Positions 1 to 5,140 of a stretch of DNA of 5,140 nucleotides are shown in pieces. Source of the DNA: Chryseobacterium gleum (GTDB lineage: Bacteria > Bacteroidota > Bacteroidia > UBA10329); contig CAMCFW010000196.1 of the NCBI GenBank assembly GCA_945874195.1, positions 1 to 5,140 of the forward strand, written 5' to 3'. Positions within the stretch are counted from its first letter, which is position 1, and every line of letters starts with the position of its first letter. Below the pieces are notes generated by a model that saw only the letters and a list, made by a program, of their open reading frames with translations, was not told the DNA's origin and did no database searches. The position numbers were made by a program, and so were the translations under genes.

Positions 1-16
1 CACGCTGCAAGTAGCC

Positions 17-499
17 GTGCGTGATCTGCTCCTAATGCTTAGTTTCCTGTTAATTGCGATAAGCAGCAATGCACAACAGGTTAGCATAATAACCCTCGAC
101 CAGTTGGAATCCCGATTGATGAACGGGGCAGATACGTCCTTCATTGTAAACTTTTGGGCCACATGGTGCGGCCCCTGCGTTAAGGAGCTGCCTTATTTCG
201 AACAGGTTGAAGCCATTTCCATTGAAGCCAACAGAAAAGTGCTGCTGGTAAGTTTGGATTTCGCGGAACAGTTGGAATCCAAGGTCATTCCATTCGTTGT
301 GGAACGTGCACTAAAAAGCGAAGTGGTGCTGATGGACGAGGCCAAGCCGAACAAATGGATTCCGAGAGTAAGCACCGATTGGACCGGGGCCATTCCGGCC
401 ACACTTTTTGTGAACACACAAAAAAAGACCCGACATTTTTATGAGGGGTCTTTCGAAGAAGGCGAATTGGAGTTGAAACTCCAGAAGCTGGGTCTTTAG
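17..499 (+). CDS. TlpA-like exported thioredoxin-fold protein (start uncertain)
   Basis: A thiol-disulfide oxidoreductase of the TlpA/ResA type, probably acting in the periplasm as a reductant or folding aid. Residues 2-20 form a signal-peptide-like segment: Arg2, a hydrophobic run, then SSNAQ, a cleavage context common in Bacteroidota. The thioredoxin active site WCGPC is at residues 50-54, inside NFWATWCGPC, and the cis-Pro that flanks the active site in the fold is P127 in GAIPAT. At about 140 aa after the signal it is a single, complete thioredoxin domain. The start is unsettled. GTG at 17 supplies the charged n-region, and an in-frame ATG at 35 would give a signal without positive charge. 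The frame also stays open to the window edge, so the real start may lie outside; no Shine-Dalgarno is seen. The stop codon overlaps that of the convergent gene. The family call is firm; the physiological substrate is unknown. Confidence 0.88.
   Translation: MRDLLLMLSFLLIAISSNAQQVSIITLDQLESRLMNGADTSFIVNFWATWCGPCVKELPYFEQVEAISIEANRKVLLVSLDFAEQLESKVIPFVVERALKSEVVLMDEAKPNKWIPRVSTDWTGAIPATLFVNTQKKTRHFYEGSFEEGELELKLQKLGL
420..453 (-). terminator. Intrinsic terminator for the PRX-like gene, inside the opposing gene
   Basis: Read on the - strand, AAAGACCC pairs perfectly with GGGTCTTT (positions 446-453 with 424-431). The 14-nt loop can itself form CAT-AAAA-ATG after a 2x2 mismatch. The 3' arm runs straight into seven T residues (complement of 420-426). 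It lies 43 bases beyond the PRX-like stop, within the coding sequence of the TlpA-like gene. On the + strand only three T residues follow the hairpin, so it should work in the - direction only. Confidence 0.65.
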
Positions 500-1095
500 C
501 TGGTACGTTTAATGCTGCACCCAATGGCTTTGGTCTCCGAAGGGTCTACCGGACGTCCAGACCTCACCGCCTCCAATGCTTTTTTCAGATAAGGCTCTTC
601 AACTGCACTCCTGTCCTTCGAATTATCGTCAATTGCACCTTTGTAGGCCAATTCCATCTTTCCATTGAAAAGGAAGACATCGGGAGTTTTGGTTGCTCCG
701 AAGGCATCGGCCAACACGTGATTCTCATCAACCACGTAAGCAAATGCATCGTAGCCCTTTTCATTGGCGTGGGCCTTCATTTCGGCCATGCCATCGGCTC
801 CGTTTCGTTTTGCCTCGTTTGAGTTGACAAGCACAAATCCGATCTTGTTCTCTTGGCAATATTTGTTCAGCTCGTTATATCGGTCTTCCCACGCGATAAC
901 ATACGGGCAGGTGTTACAAGAAAAAATAACGCACAGACCGTTCTCCTTCTTCAGGTCTTTCAAGGATATGGACTTACCATCAATTCCCGTCATTTTAAGC
1001 TCGGTTTTCGGTGCTTTGTCGCCAATGGCCAGTTGGTCAAGTTCCAGAAACGGAGAGCTTAGAAAGGAAAGGATTAAGAAGAGTGTGGTTTTCAT
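496..1095 (-). CDS. PRX-like1 / redoxin thioredoxin-fold protein
   Basis: A 199-aa thioredoxin-fold protein of the peroxiredoxin-like 1 type (the cd02969-like group), related to AhpC/TSA peroxiredoxins but of unproven activity. The N-terminus (residues 1-17) is a hydrophobic signal-like segment, so export is likely. GDKAP at 25-29 is the usual entry to a redoxin domain. The active-site-like CNTCPYV has C60 and C63. The motifs GATKTPDVF (133-141) and YKGAIDD (151-157), and a C-terminal GCSIK (192-196), are hallmarks of this group. C193 is a candidate resolving cysteine; C55 and C80 are additional. It is convergent with the TlpA-like gene, with stops overlapping in TTAG, and divergent from the PAS protein. 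The start has no Shine-Dalgarno, but a good -7 element lies about 25 bases upstream. Whether it is a peroxidase, a reductase or something else cannot be read from sequence. Confidence 0.9.
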   Translation of the reverse strand: MKTTLFLILSFLSSPFLELDQLAIGDKAPKTELKMTGIDGKSISLKDLKKENGLCVIFSCNTCPYVIAWEDRYNELNKYCQENKIGFVLVNSNEAKRNGADGMAEMKAHANEKGYDAFAYVVDENHVLADAFGATKTPDVFLFNGKMELAYKGAIDDNSKDRSAVEEPYLKKALEAVRSGRPVDPSETKAIGCSIKRTS

Positions 1096-1120
1096 CGCGT
1101 TGTTCGGATCAGTGTAGTGT

Positions 1121-1128
1121 CAAAATTA
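1121..1128 (-). promoter_or_regulatory. Candidate Bacteroidota -7 element for the PRX-like gene
   Basis: On the - strand this reads TAATTTTG, an exact match to TAnnTTTG. It would put transcription start near 1115, leaving a leader of about 20 bases before the ATG at 1095. The -33 element is poor: only TTTC (complement of 1150-1153) at a 21-base gap. The call rests on the -7 match and position. Confidence 0.45.
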
Positions 1129-1174
1129 GATCAAATGTGGCTGAAGGCTGAAACCCTGAACAAGATTGGCCAGT

Positions 1175-1179
1175 AAAGG
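1175..1179 (+). promoter_or_regulatory. Shine-Dalgarno AAAGG deciding the start of the receiver-PAS gene
   Basis: AAAGG lies six bases before the ATG at 1186, whereas it would be 27 bases from the alternative ATG at 1207. It is the only clear Shine-Dalgarno in the window and favours the longer start. Protein-level considerations slightly favour the later Met (residue 8), because receiver domains usually begin just before the first beta strand, here RILIAED. Confidence 0.5.
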
Positions 1180-1185
1180 TTCAAG

Positions 1186-2799
1186 ATGTTCCTGATAAAT
1201 ACTGATATGGAAGGCCCGAACCGTATTCTCATAGCAGAAGATTTTCACGCAGATACGGAAGCGTTCATTGTAGAGTTGAAAGAGGCTGAGCTTAACTGCT
1301 CAACCTGTGTTGTTGACACCGAAGCGAAGTTCGTGGCAGCCTTGACCGAGTTCAAACCTCATATCATACTTAGTCCATACAGCCTTAAGGACTCGAATGC
1401 CATAAAACTTCTTGGCCATGCCAGAAGAATGGGTTGCGAGGCACCTTTCATTCTAATTGCATTCGACCTATCGGAAGATATTGCAATAGACCTGCTGGCC
1501 GAGGGGATTGAAGATTACATACAGCGATCTACCGTGAAGCGGCTTCCCGTGGCCATAAAAAAAGCACTTCAGCGATACAGGATTCAATTTGAATTGAGAA
1601 CAAGTGAAATGCGATTGCGCAACAGCGAAATTTCATTGCGAAATATGGTGAGAAACGCTCCGATAGCGGTTGCCATGTTCGACCTGAACATGTATTATTT
1701 GGTGGTAAGCGAAAAGTGGCTCGAGCACGAGAATAGAACGGAAGAGGAAGTTATTGGTAAAAGTCATTATGACATAGTTCCAGAATTGCCAGATGCTTGG
1801 AAAGAGATTCATCGTGCCTGTCTGAAGGGCGACACGCGCTATTCTGAACGGGACGAATTTGCCAGAAGCAATGGCAAACATGAGGTGATACGTTGGAAAA
1901 TGAACCCATGGTATGATGCAGATGGCGAGATTGGCGGAGTTGTTCTTTTCATAGAAGATATTTCTCAGCTGTCAGAAGCTCAGCAAAAACTGAATGAACA
2001 ACGGATTTCGCGCGACCTGGCCATTAAGGCGTCAGGAATAGGCGTGTGGCATCTCATTTTGAGTTCAGAAGTGACCGCCACGTGGGATAACCGGTGTTTG
2101 CAATTATTTGGGATCACCGATGGGCATCTTAGTGCCGAAGGCTTTTTCGACCTACTTCATCCGGATGATGCTTTAATGGTACGAAACAAGGCATTGGATG
2201 CTTTCGTGACCGGTAATTACGAAGCAGAATACCGTCTATTGCGTGATGGGGAACAGATCGTGATCAGCGCCAAGGGAAGGACCTCTTATGATGAACACGG
2301 TAATGCCATCCGACTTGACGGTATATTGTTTGACATCACCGAACAAAAGGCGAAAGAGCAAAGCATCAATACCCTTTCTCTCGTGGCTTCAGAAACCACC
2401 AATGGAGTTCTGATCCATGATGCAATGGGTAAGATAAGCTGGGCGAACAGAGGCTTTACGGAAATAACCGGATATACACTTGAGGAGGCGATGGGCAAGG
2501 AACCTTGGTCATTCCTGTCAAGTGAGAATACCGATCAGGGCCTGATAGCGACCACCTACCAGAAAATGAACGAGGGACAGACATTCAAGTCAGATAATGT
2601 GCTACTGACAAAAGATGGCAGGGAACTATGGATATCCACCACCTTCAATCCCATCATGGACGAGAATGGACAACTGAAGCAGGTAGTTAGCATCGGTGTT
2701 GACGTAACCGGCCAGAAACAACTGGAAATTGAGCAGCGAACATTGCTGAACGATCTGCAAAAGATGAATCAGGAGTTGAAAAAACAGATAAGCAGTTGA
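1186..2799 (+). CDS. Receiver-like plus triple-PAS sensor protein without output domain
   Basis: A 537-aa soluble protein with no signal peptide or membrane segment. Domains: a CheY-like receiver at about 11-130; PAS1 at about 150-262; PAS2 (PAS_3 type, with LHPDD and GILFDITEQ) at about 278-388; PAS3 (NGVLIHD, GFTEITGYTLEE, GVDVTGQ) at about 395-510; and a charged helical tail to 537. The receiver keeps the acidic pair E18/D19 but is degenerate elsewhere. P64 in ILSPYSL replaces the phospho-acceptor Asp, A92 stands where Ser/Thr is expected, and R114 where the conserved Lys is expected. It should therefore not be phosphorylated in the usual way. The tail NQELKKQISS resembles the linker that normally leads into a HisKA domain, but the gene stops there. 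No kinase, GGDEF, EAL or DNA-binding domain is visible, and the opposing epimerase gene begins three bases later. It probably senses a cytoplasmic ligand or redox cue, or acts through protein contacts; the ligand is unknown. No promoter was recognised in the 90-base divergent gap. Confidence 0.88.
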   Translation: MFLINTDMEGPNRILIAEDFHADTEAFIVELKEAELNCSTCVVDTEAKFVAALTEFKPHIILSPYSLKDSNAIKLLGHARRMGCEAPFILIAFDLSEDIAIDLLAEGIEDYIQRSTVKRLPVAIKKALQRYRIQFELRTSEMRLRNSEISLRNMVRNAPIAVAMFDLNMYYLVVSEKWLEHENRTEEEVIGKSHYDIVPELPDAWKEIHRACLKGDTRYSERDEFARSNGKHEVIRWKMNPWYDADGEIGGVVLFIEDISQLSEAQQKLNEQRISRDLAIKASGIGVWHLILSSEVTATWDNRCLQLFGITDGHLSAEGFFDLLHPDDALMVRNKALDAFVTGNYEAEYRLLRDGEQIVISAKGRTSYDEHGNAIRLDGILFDITEQKAKEQSINTLSLVASETTNGVLIHDAMGKISWANRGFTEITGYTLEEAMGKEPWSFLSSENTDQGLIATTYQKMNEGQTFKSDNVLLTKDGRELWISTTFNPIMDENGQLKQVVSIGVDVTGQKQLEIEQRTLLNDLQKMNQELKKQISS

Positions 2800-2802
2800 T
2801 CG

Positions 2803-3681
2803 CTATTCAACAATGGAAACCAGAAACGAGGCGCTGAAGCGCTCTGCAGGACTGAGCATGATCAAGCTATCCTTTTTAAAAAAGTCATCTGGCTGATCGT
2901 GCATGTCTGCACATCCGATCCAAGGCTCCAAACACACATAATCGGCCCCCGGAATAGACCATATTCCAAAGTGAGGAAAGCCTTCGAAATCCATTTGCAG
3001 GCGTTTTCCACCATCTCGGTGCTGTATCGAAACCTGTTTAGAAGCAATGTTCTTGAAAACCAGGGCATCTTCTTTGAACAGGTCGTAGCTTAGGTCAAAC
3101 TCCGACTCGTTATTCAGGAACGGTCTTTCTACACCACTGTAAAGCCCTTTTTCGGTCAATAGGTGCCGAGCCAAGTTCATTGCAGTGTCGAACCGGATCA
3201 CGTAATCCCTGAATTTTTCTCCATCACCGAACGGAACTGAAAAGGCAGGATGTCCGCCCAATTGAAAACCCATGTCCCGGATACCCGAATTGATGACCTC
3301 GAATGATGTGTTCAGTTGAGCATCCCGCAGCTCATAGCGCACCCTGAAGATGAAATCGAACGGATATTGCCGCAAGGTGTTCGGGTCGCTTCGCAATTCG
3401 AAAATGACGTGATGCTTGCCTTCACCCACCACCGTAAAAAGCTCGTGACGCGCAAAACCATGCCTTCCCATGGGATAGGACGTGCCATCCACCACGATCC
3501 TTTGACCCTTCGATTCGCCCACTGTAGGGAAAAGTAGCGGAGCCTGTCGCGGCCAGAAACTGGGGTCGGCCTTCCACATGTGCTCTAAGCCATCCCGTTT
3601 GTCAACTAAACTCGAAAGCTCAGCCCCAATGTGCTTGAAACTTACCCGAAGAAATTGATTTTCAATGCTTGCCGTTCTCAT
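2803..3681 (-). CDS. Aldose 1-epimerase family protein (LacX/GalM-like)
   Basis: A cytoplasmic mutarotase-family enzyme that would interconvert anomers of an aldose or sugar phosphate. I start it at the ATG at 3681 (292 aa, beginning MRTASIENQF), the usual length and N-terminus for the LacX-like branch. Catalytic-type residues are visible: H74 in HGFAR, H144 in GGHPAF and E252 in CLEPW, matching the two His and the Glu of galactose mutarotases. The frame is open upstream to an ATG at 3756, but that extension would translate the tRNA-Asn T-arm and its terminator and is almost certainly false; an ATG at 3693 is also possible. No Shine-Dalgarno is seen at any of these. The gene ends three bases from the convergent receiver-PAS gene. 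There is no room for an obvious promoter between the tRNA terminator and the start, so expression may depend on readthrough from the tRNA. The exact sugar substrate is unknown. Confidence 0.9.
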   Translation of the reverse strand: MRTASIENQFLRVSFKHIGAELSSLVDKRDGLEHMWKADPSFWPRQAPLLFPTVGESKGQRIVVDGTSYPMGRHGFARHELFTVVGEGKHHVIFELRSDPNTLRQYPFDFIFRVRYELRDAQLNTSFEVINSGIRDMGFQLGGHPAFSVPFGDGEKFRDYVIRFDTAMNLARHLLTEKGLYSGVERPFLNNESEFDLSYDLFKEDALVFKNIASKQVSIQHRDGGKRLQMDFEGFPHFGIWSIPGADYVCLEPWIGCADMHDQPDDFFKKDSLIMLSPAERFSASFLVSIVE

Positions 3682-3703
3682 GTCAACACCCATTAAGTTG
3701 AAC

Positions 3704-3729
3704 AAAAAACCCCGCTGAAGGCGGGGTTT
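3704..3729 (-). terminator. Intrinsic terminator of tRNA-Asn
   Basis: On the - strand, AAACCCCGC (3721-3729) pairs with GCGGGGTTT (3707-3715) around a five-base loop, followed by an unbroken T run (complement of 3704-3709). It begins four bases after the tRNA discriminator base and ends 22 bases before the preferred epimerase start. The + strand copy has only three T residues, so the terminator serves the tRNA side. Confidence 0.8.
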
Positions 3730-3732
3730 CTG

Positions 3733-3806
3733 CTCCTCCTCTTGGGCTCGAACCAAGGACCCTCTGATTAACAGTCAGATGCTCTAACCAGCTGAGCTAA
3801 GGAGGA
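3733..3806 (-). tRNA. tRNA-Asn (anticodon GTT)
   Basis: A complete 74-base cloverleaf on the - strand. The acceptor stem TCCTCCT pairs with AGGAGGA, the D-arm is GCTC/GAGC, the anticodon stem TCTGA/TCAGA encloses CTGTTAA, and the T-arm CTTGG/CCAAG encloses TTCGAGC. The anticodon GTT (complement of 3770-3772) reads AAC and AAU. The discriminator base is G, as expected for tRNA-Asn. The next bases are CA, so the CCA end is not encoded and must be added by the nucleotidyltransferase. A good promoter lies just upstream and a terminator just downstream, so it is probably a single-tRNA transcription unit, possibly with readthrough into the epimerase gene. Confidence 0.97.
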
Positions 3807-3818
3807 ATTTAAGGGGTG

Positions 3819-3849
3819 CAAATGTAGTTTTCGCGCTTATATAATACAA
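3819..3849 (-). promoter_or_regulatory. Promoter of tRNA-Asn (Bacteroidota type)
   Basis: On the - strand TTG (complement of 3847-3849), 20 bases, then TACATTTG (complement of 3819-3826), an exact TAnnTTTG match. The predicted start near 3812-3814 gives a leader of only about 6-8 bases before the tRNA 5' end at 3806. The site is interleaved with the promoter of the divergent kinase gene. Confidence 0.65.
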
Positions 3850-3857
3850 TACCTTTG
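3828..3857 (+). promoter_or_regulatory. Promoter of the PfkB kinase-aat unit (Bacteroidota type)
   Basis: TACCTTTG at 3850-3857 matches TAnnTTTG exactly. A T-rich partial -33 element (TTTTC, 3828-3832) lies 17-18 bases upstream. The predicted start near 3863 gives a leader of about 18 bases before the ATG at 3881. The -33 element is weaker than that of the opposing tRNA promoter. Confidence 0.55.
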
Positions 3858-3880
3858 TCGAAATTTCTCAAACCCAATAA

Positions 3881-4804
3881 ATGAGCCTTTTAACAGTCGG
3901 TACAGTAGCCTTCGATGCCATCGAAACCCCTTTCGGAAAAACAGACAAGATCATCGGTGGTGCTGCCACTTATATTGCCCTTGCTGCCTCTTACTTCCAT
4001 AAGCCGATCAATATGGTTTCTGTGGTTGGAGACGATTTTCCGACAGATGGACTTCAGAACCTGCGTGATCACGGGGCAAATACCGATGGCATTCAGATCA
4101 AGACTGGCGAGAAGACTTTCTTCTGGGCCGGAAAGTACCACAACGACATGAACAGCCGCGACACCTTGGCCACCGAGCTGAACGTATTGGCCACATTTGA
4201 ACCAGTGGTCTTGGAATCGTATCAGAATTGCGATTTTCTGATGCTCGGAAACCTGACGCCTGCCGTACAGATGTCGGTCATCAACCAATTGAAGAACCGC
4301 CCTAAACTGGTGGTTTTGGACACCATGAACTTTTGGATGGATATTGCGATGGACGATTTAATGAAGACCATTAGCATGGTGGATGTTTTAACCATTAATG
4401 ACGAAGAAGCTAGGCAATTATCAGGTGAATACAGTTTGAGAAAAGCAGCACGAAAAATATTGGCCATGGGCCCTAAATATCTAATCATTAAAAAGGGGGA
4501 GCATGGTGCCTTATTGTTTTTTGAGGAGGAAGTTTATTTCGCACCGGCTATGCTCTTGGAAGACGTTTTCGATCCAACAGGAGCAGGCGATACGTTTGCG
4601 GGGGGATTTATTGGATGGATAGCCAGCACCGATGATATCAGTTTTGAAAACATGAAACGCGCCCTTATTTATGGCAGCGCTTTGGCCAGTTTCTGTGTTG
4701 AGAAATTCGGAACTGAGAATATATTGGACATTGACGCCAATAAATTAAGGGATAGGGTGAGCGATTTTCGCCGCTTGTCTTATGTCGATTTTTTAACAGA
4801 CTAA
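3881..4804 (+). CDS. PfkB/ribokinase-family carbohydrate kinase
   Basis: A 307-aa cytoplasmic kinase that would transfer the ATP gamma-phosphate to a sugar or nucleoside hydroxyl. The C-terminal PfkB signature DPTGAGDTFAGGF is at 231-243, with GAGD as the anion hole and D237 as the catalytic base. NDEE at 173-176 supplies the NxxE metal-site motif, and KKGEHGA (204-210) is the usual strand leading to the nucleotide site. The N-terminal GG motif is at 26-27. It reads GGAATY, so Tyr31 stands where many ribokinases have the Asn of GGxxxN, pointing to a distinct subfamily whose substrate I cannot name. Length is normal and the frame intact. The start ATG has no Shine-Dalgarno but sits correctly after a TAnnTTTG promoter. 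Codon use changes within the gene near 4350-4400, from GC-ending (mostly AAG Lys) to AT-ending (mostly AAA Lys, TTA Leu). Four bases separate it from aat, so the two are probably co-transcribed. Confidence 0.92.
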   Translation: MSLLTVGTVAFDAIETPFGKTDKIIGGAATYIALAASYFHKPINMVSVVGDDFPTDGLQNLRDHGANTDGIQIKTGEKTFFWAGKYHNDMNSRDTLATELNVLATFEPVVLESYQNCDFLMLGNLTPAVQMSVINQLKNRPKLVVLDTMNFWMDIAMDDLMKTISMVDVLTINDEEARQLSGEYSLRKAARKILAMGPKYLIIKKGEHGALLFFEEEVYFAPAMLLEDVFDPTGAGDTFAGGFIGWIASTDDISFENMKRALIYGSALASFCVEKFGTENILDIDANKLRDRVSDFRRLSYVDFLTD

Positions 4805-4808
4805 ATTT

Positions 4809-5140
4809 ATGCTCACGGCGCATCAGGTTTTAGATGGATACACGCAGGGGATTTTCCCTATGGCTGATCCGGATGAAGGCGATGCAATTTATTGGTATGA
4901 GCCGACCATGCGTGGCATTATTTTGCCCGATGAATTTCACATACCTAAAAATCTTAAAAAACTGTATTTAAAACATCCATTTGAATTGCGCATTAACAGC
5001 AATTTTCGATTGTGCATGGAGAATTGTTCAAATCGCGACGAAACATGGATTTCAGAAGAAATTGTTGAGGTGTATTCTGGCTTGAATAAAATGGGGTTTG
5101 GATTTAGTTTTGAAGCTTGGTTGGATGGAGAAATGGTTGG
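4809..5140 (+). CDS. aat: Leucyl/phenylalanyl-tRNA-protein transferase, 5' part (cut by window end)
   Basis: The first 110 codons of Aat (EC 2.3.2.6), which moves Leu or Phe from aminoacyl-tRNA to proteins with N-terminal Arg or Lys. This makes N-degrons that ClpS delivers to ClpAP or ClpCP. Recognisable family segments: YTQGIFPMAD (11-20), IYWYEPTMRGIILP (27-40), an FHIPKNLKK block (43-51), TWISEEIVEVY (79-89), and the FSFEAWLDGEMVG segment at the window edge. Aat usually has about 200-230 residues, so roughly half is present. The ATG at 4809 fits the family N-terminus. There is no Shine-Dalgarno; the four-base gap from the kinase stop suggests translational coupling. Codons are AT-rich (every visible Lys is AAA), like the second half of the kinase gene. 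A clpS gene is not in view. Confidence 0.93.
   Translation, partial: MLTAHQVLDGYTQGIFPMADPDEGDAIYWYEPTMRGIILPDEFHIPKNLKKLYLKHPFELRINSNFRLCMENCSNRDETWISEEIVEVYSGLNKMGFGFSFEAWLDGEMV

Noticed and set aside
543..585. Inverted repeat GGTCT/AGACC followed by a T run, considered as terminator of the TlpA-like gene
   Set aside because: The stem is only five pairs with an 11-base loop, and the T run starts 17 bases after it; this is explained by coding sequence of the PRX-like gene.
764..1117. 117-codon open frame antisense to the PRX-like gene
   Set aside because: Low-complexity Ser/Phe-rich product with no motif, fully covered by a conserved gene.
1139..1152. Tandem GGCTGAA repeat in the divergent gap
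   Set aside because: Two 7-base copies only, with no further copies or symmetry; too little to call an operator.
2380..2716. PAS3 considered as a LOV photosensor
   Set aside because: The flavin-binding Cys motif (NCRFLQ type) is absent; the corresponding stretch reads GKEPWSFL.
2831..2842. GCGC-TGAA-GCGC hairpin near the convergent ends of the receiver-PAS and epimerase genes
   Set aside because: Only four pairs and no T run on either side; it lies in the codons of the epimerase C-terminus.
3682..3756. N-terminal extension of the epimerase to the ATG at 3756
   Set aside because: It would translate part of the tRNA-Asn T-arm and acceptor stem and the whole terminator; homology-like sequence begins only at about residue 26 of that frame.
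3890..4288. 132-codon open frame antisense to the kinase gene
   Set aside because: It lies wholly within a well-supported gene, its protein has no recognisable motif, and it looks like a shadow of the GC-richer codon use there.

Overview
The window looks like a stretch of chromosome from a member of the Bacteroidota. Three points support this. Three sites match the TAnnTTTG -7 element typical of that phylum. Most starts lack a Shine-Dalgarno sequence. The proteins resemble families common there: the PRX-like CNTCPYV/GCSIK thioredoxin-fold protein, the GGAATY PfkB-type kinase and the PAS protein. Hand-counted GC is near 50% in the first part of the kinase gene and near 41% in the last 800 bases. 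I see no mobile element, CRISPR array, prophage or toxin-antitoxin module.

Layout, left to right. (1) An exported TlpA/thioredoxin-like protein on the + strand, whose true start may lie before the window, meets tail to tail a PRX-like1 thioredoxin-fold protein on the - strand. Their stop codons overlap within TTAG, and a good intrinsic terminator for the - strand gene is embedded in the 3' part of the + strand gene. (2) Divergent from the second redox gene is a 537-aa soluble protein with a receiver-like domain, three PAS domains and a C-terminal helix. It has no histidine kinase or other output domain, and its receiver lacks the phospho-acceptor Asp. (3) Three bases downstream, convergent, is a LacX/GalM-like aldose epimerase on the - strand. 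(4) Upstream of it, on the same strand, is a tRNA-Asn(GTT) with its own terminator. The longest reading frame of the epimerase runs back into this tRNA, so a shorter start is preferred. (5) A short divergent intergenic region carries interleaved promoter-like sites for the tRNA (-) and for a PfkB-family sugar kinase (+). (6) The kinase is followed after 4 bases by aat (leucyl/phenylalanyl-tRNA-protein transferase), cut off by the window end.

Functionally this is mostly housekeeping and stress-related content: thiol redox, sugar anomer and sugar phosphate chemistry, a tRNA and the N-degron pathway. The genes do not form one pathway. The most unusual element is the receiver-PAS protein, which looks like a sensor that has lost, or never had, both phosphotransfer chemistry and an output domain. 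The most useful structural observations are the embedded terminator, the interleaved divergent promoters and a composition shift inside the kinase gene. I did not find strong evidence for a wholly new system.
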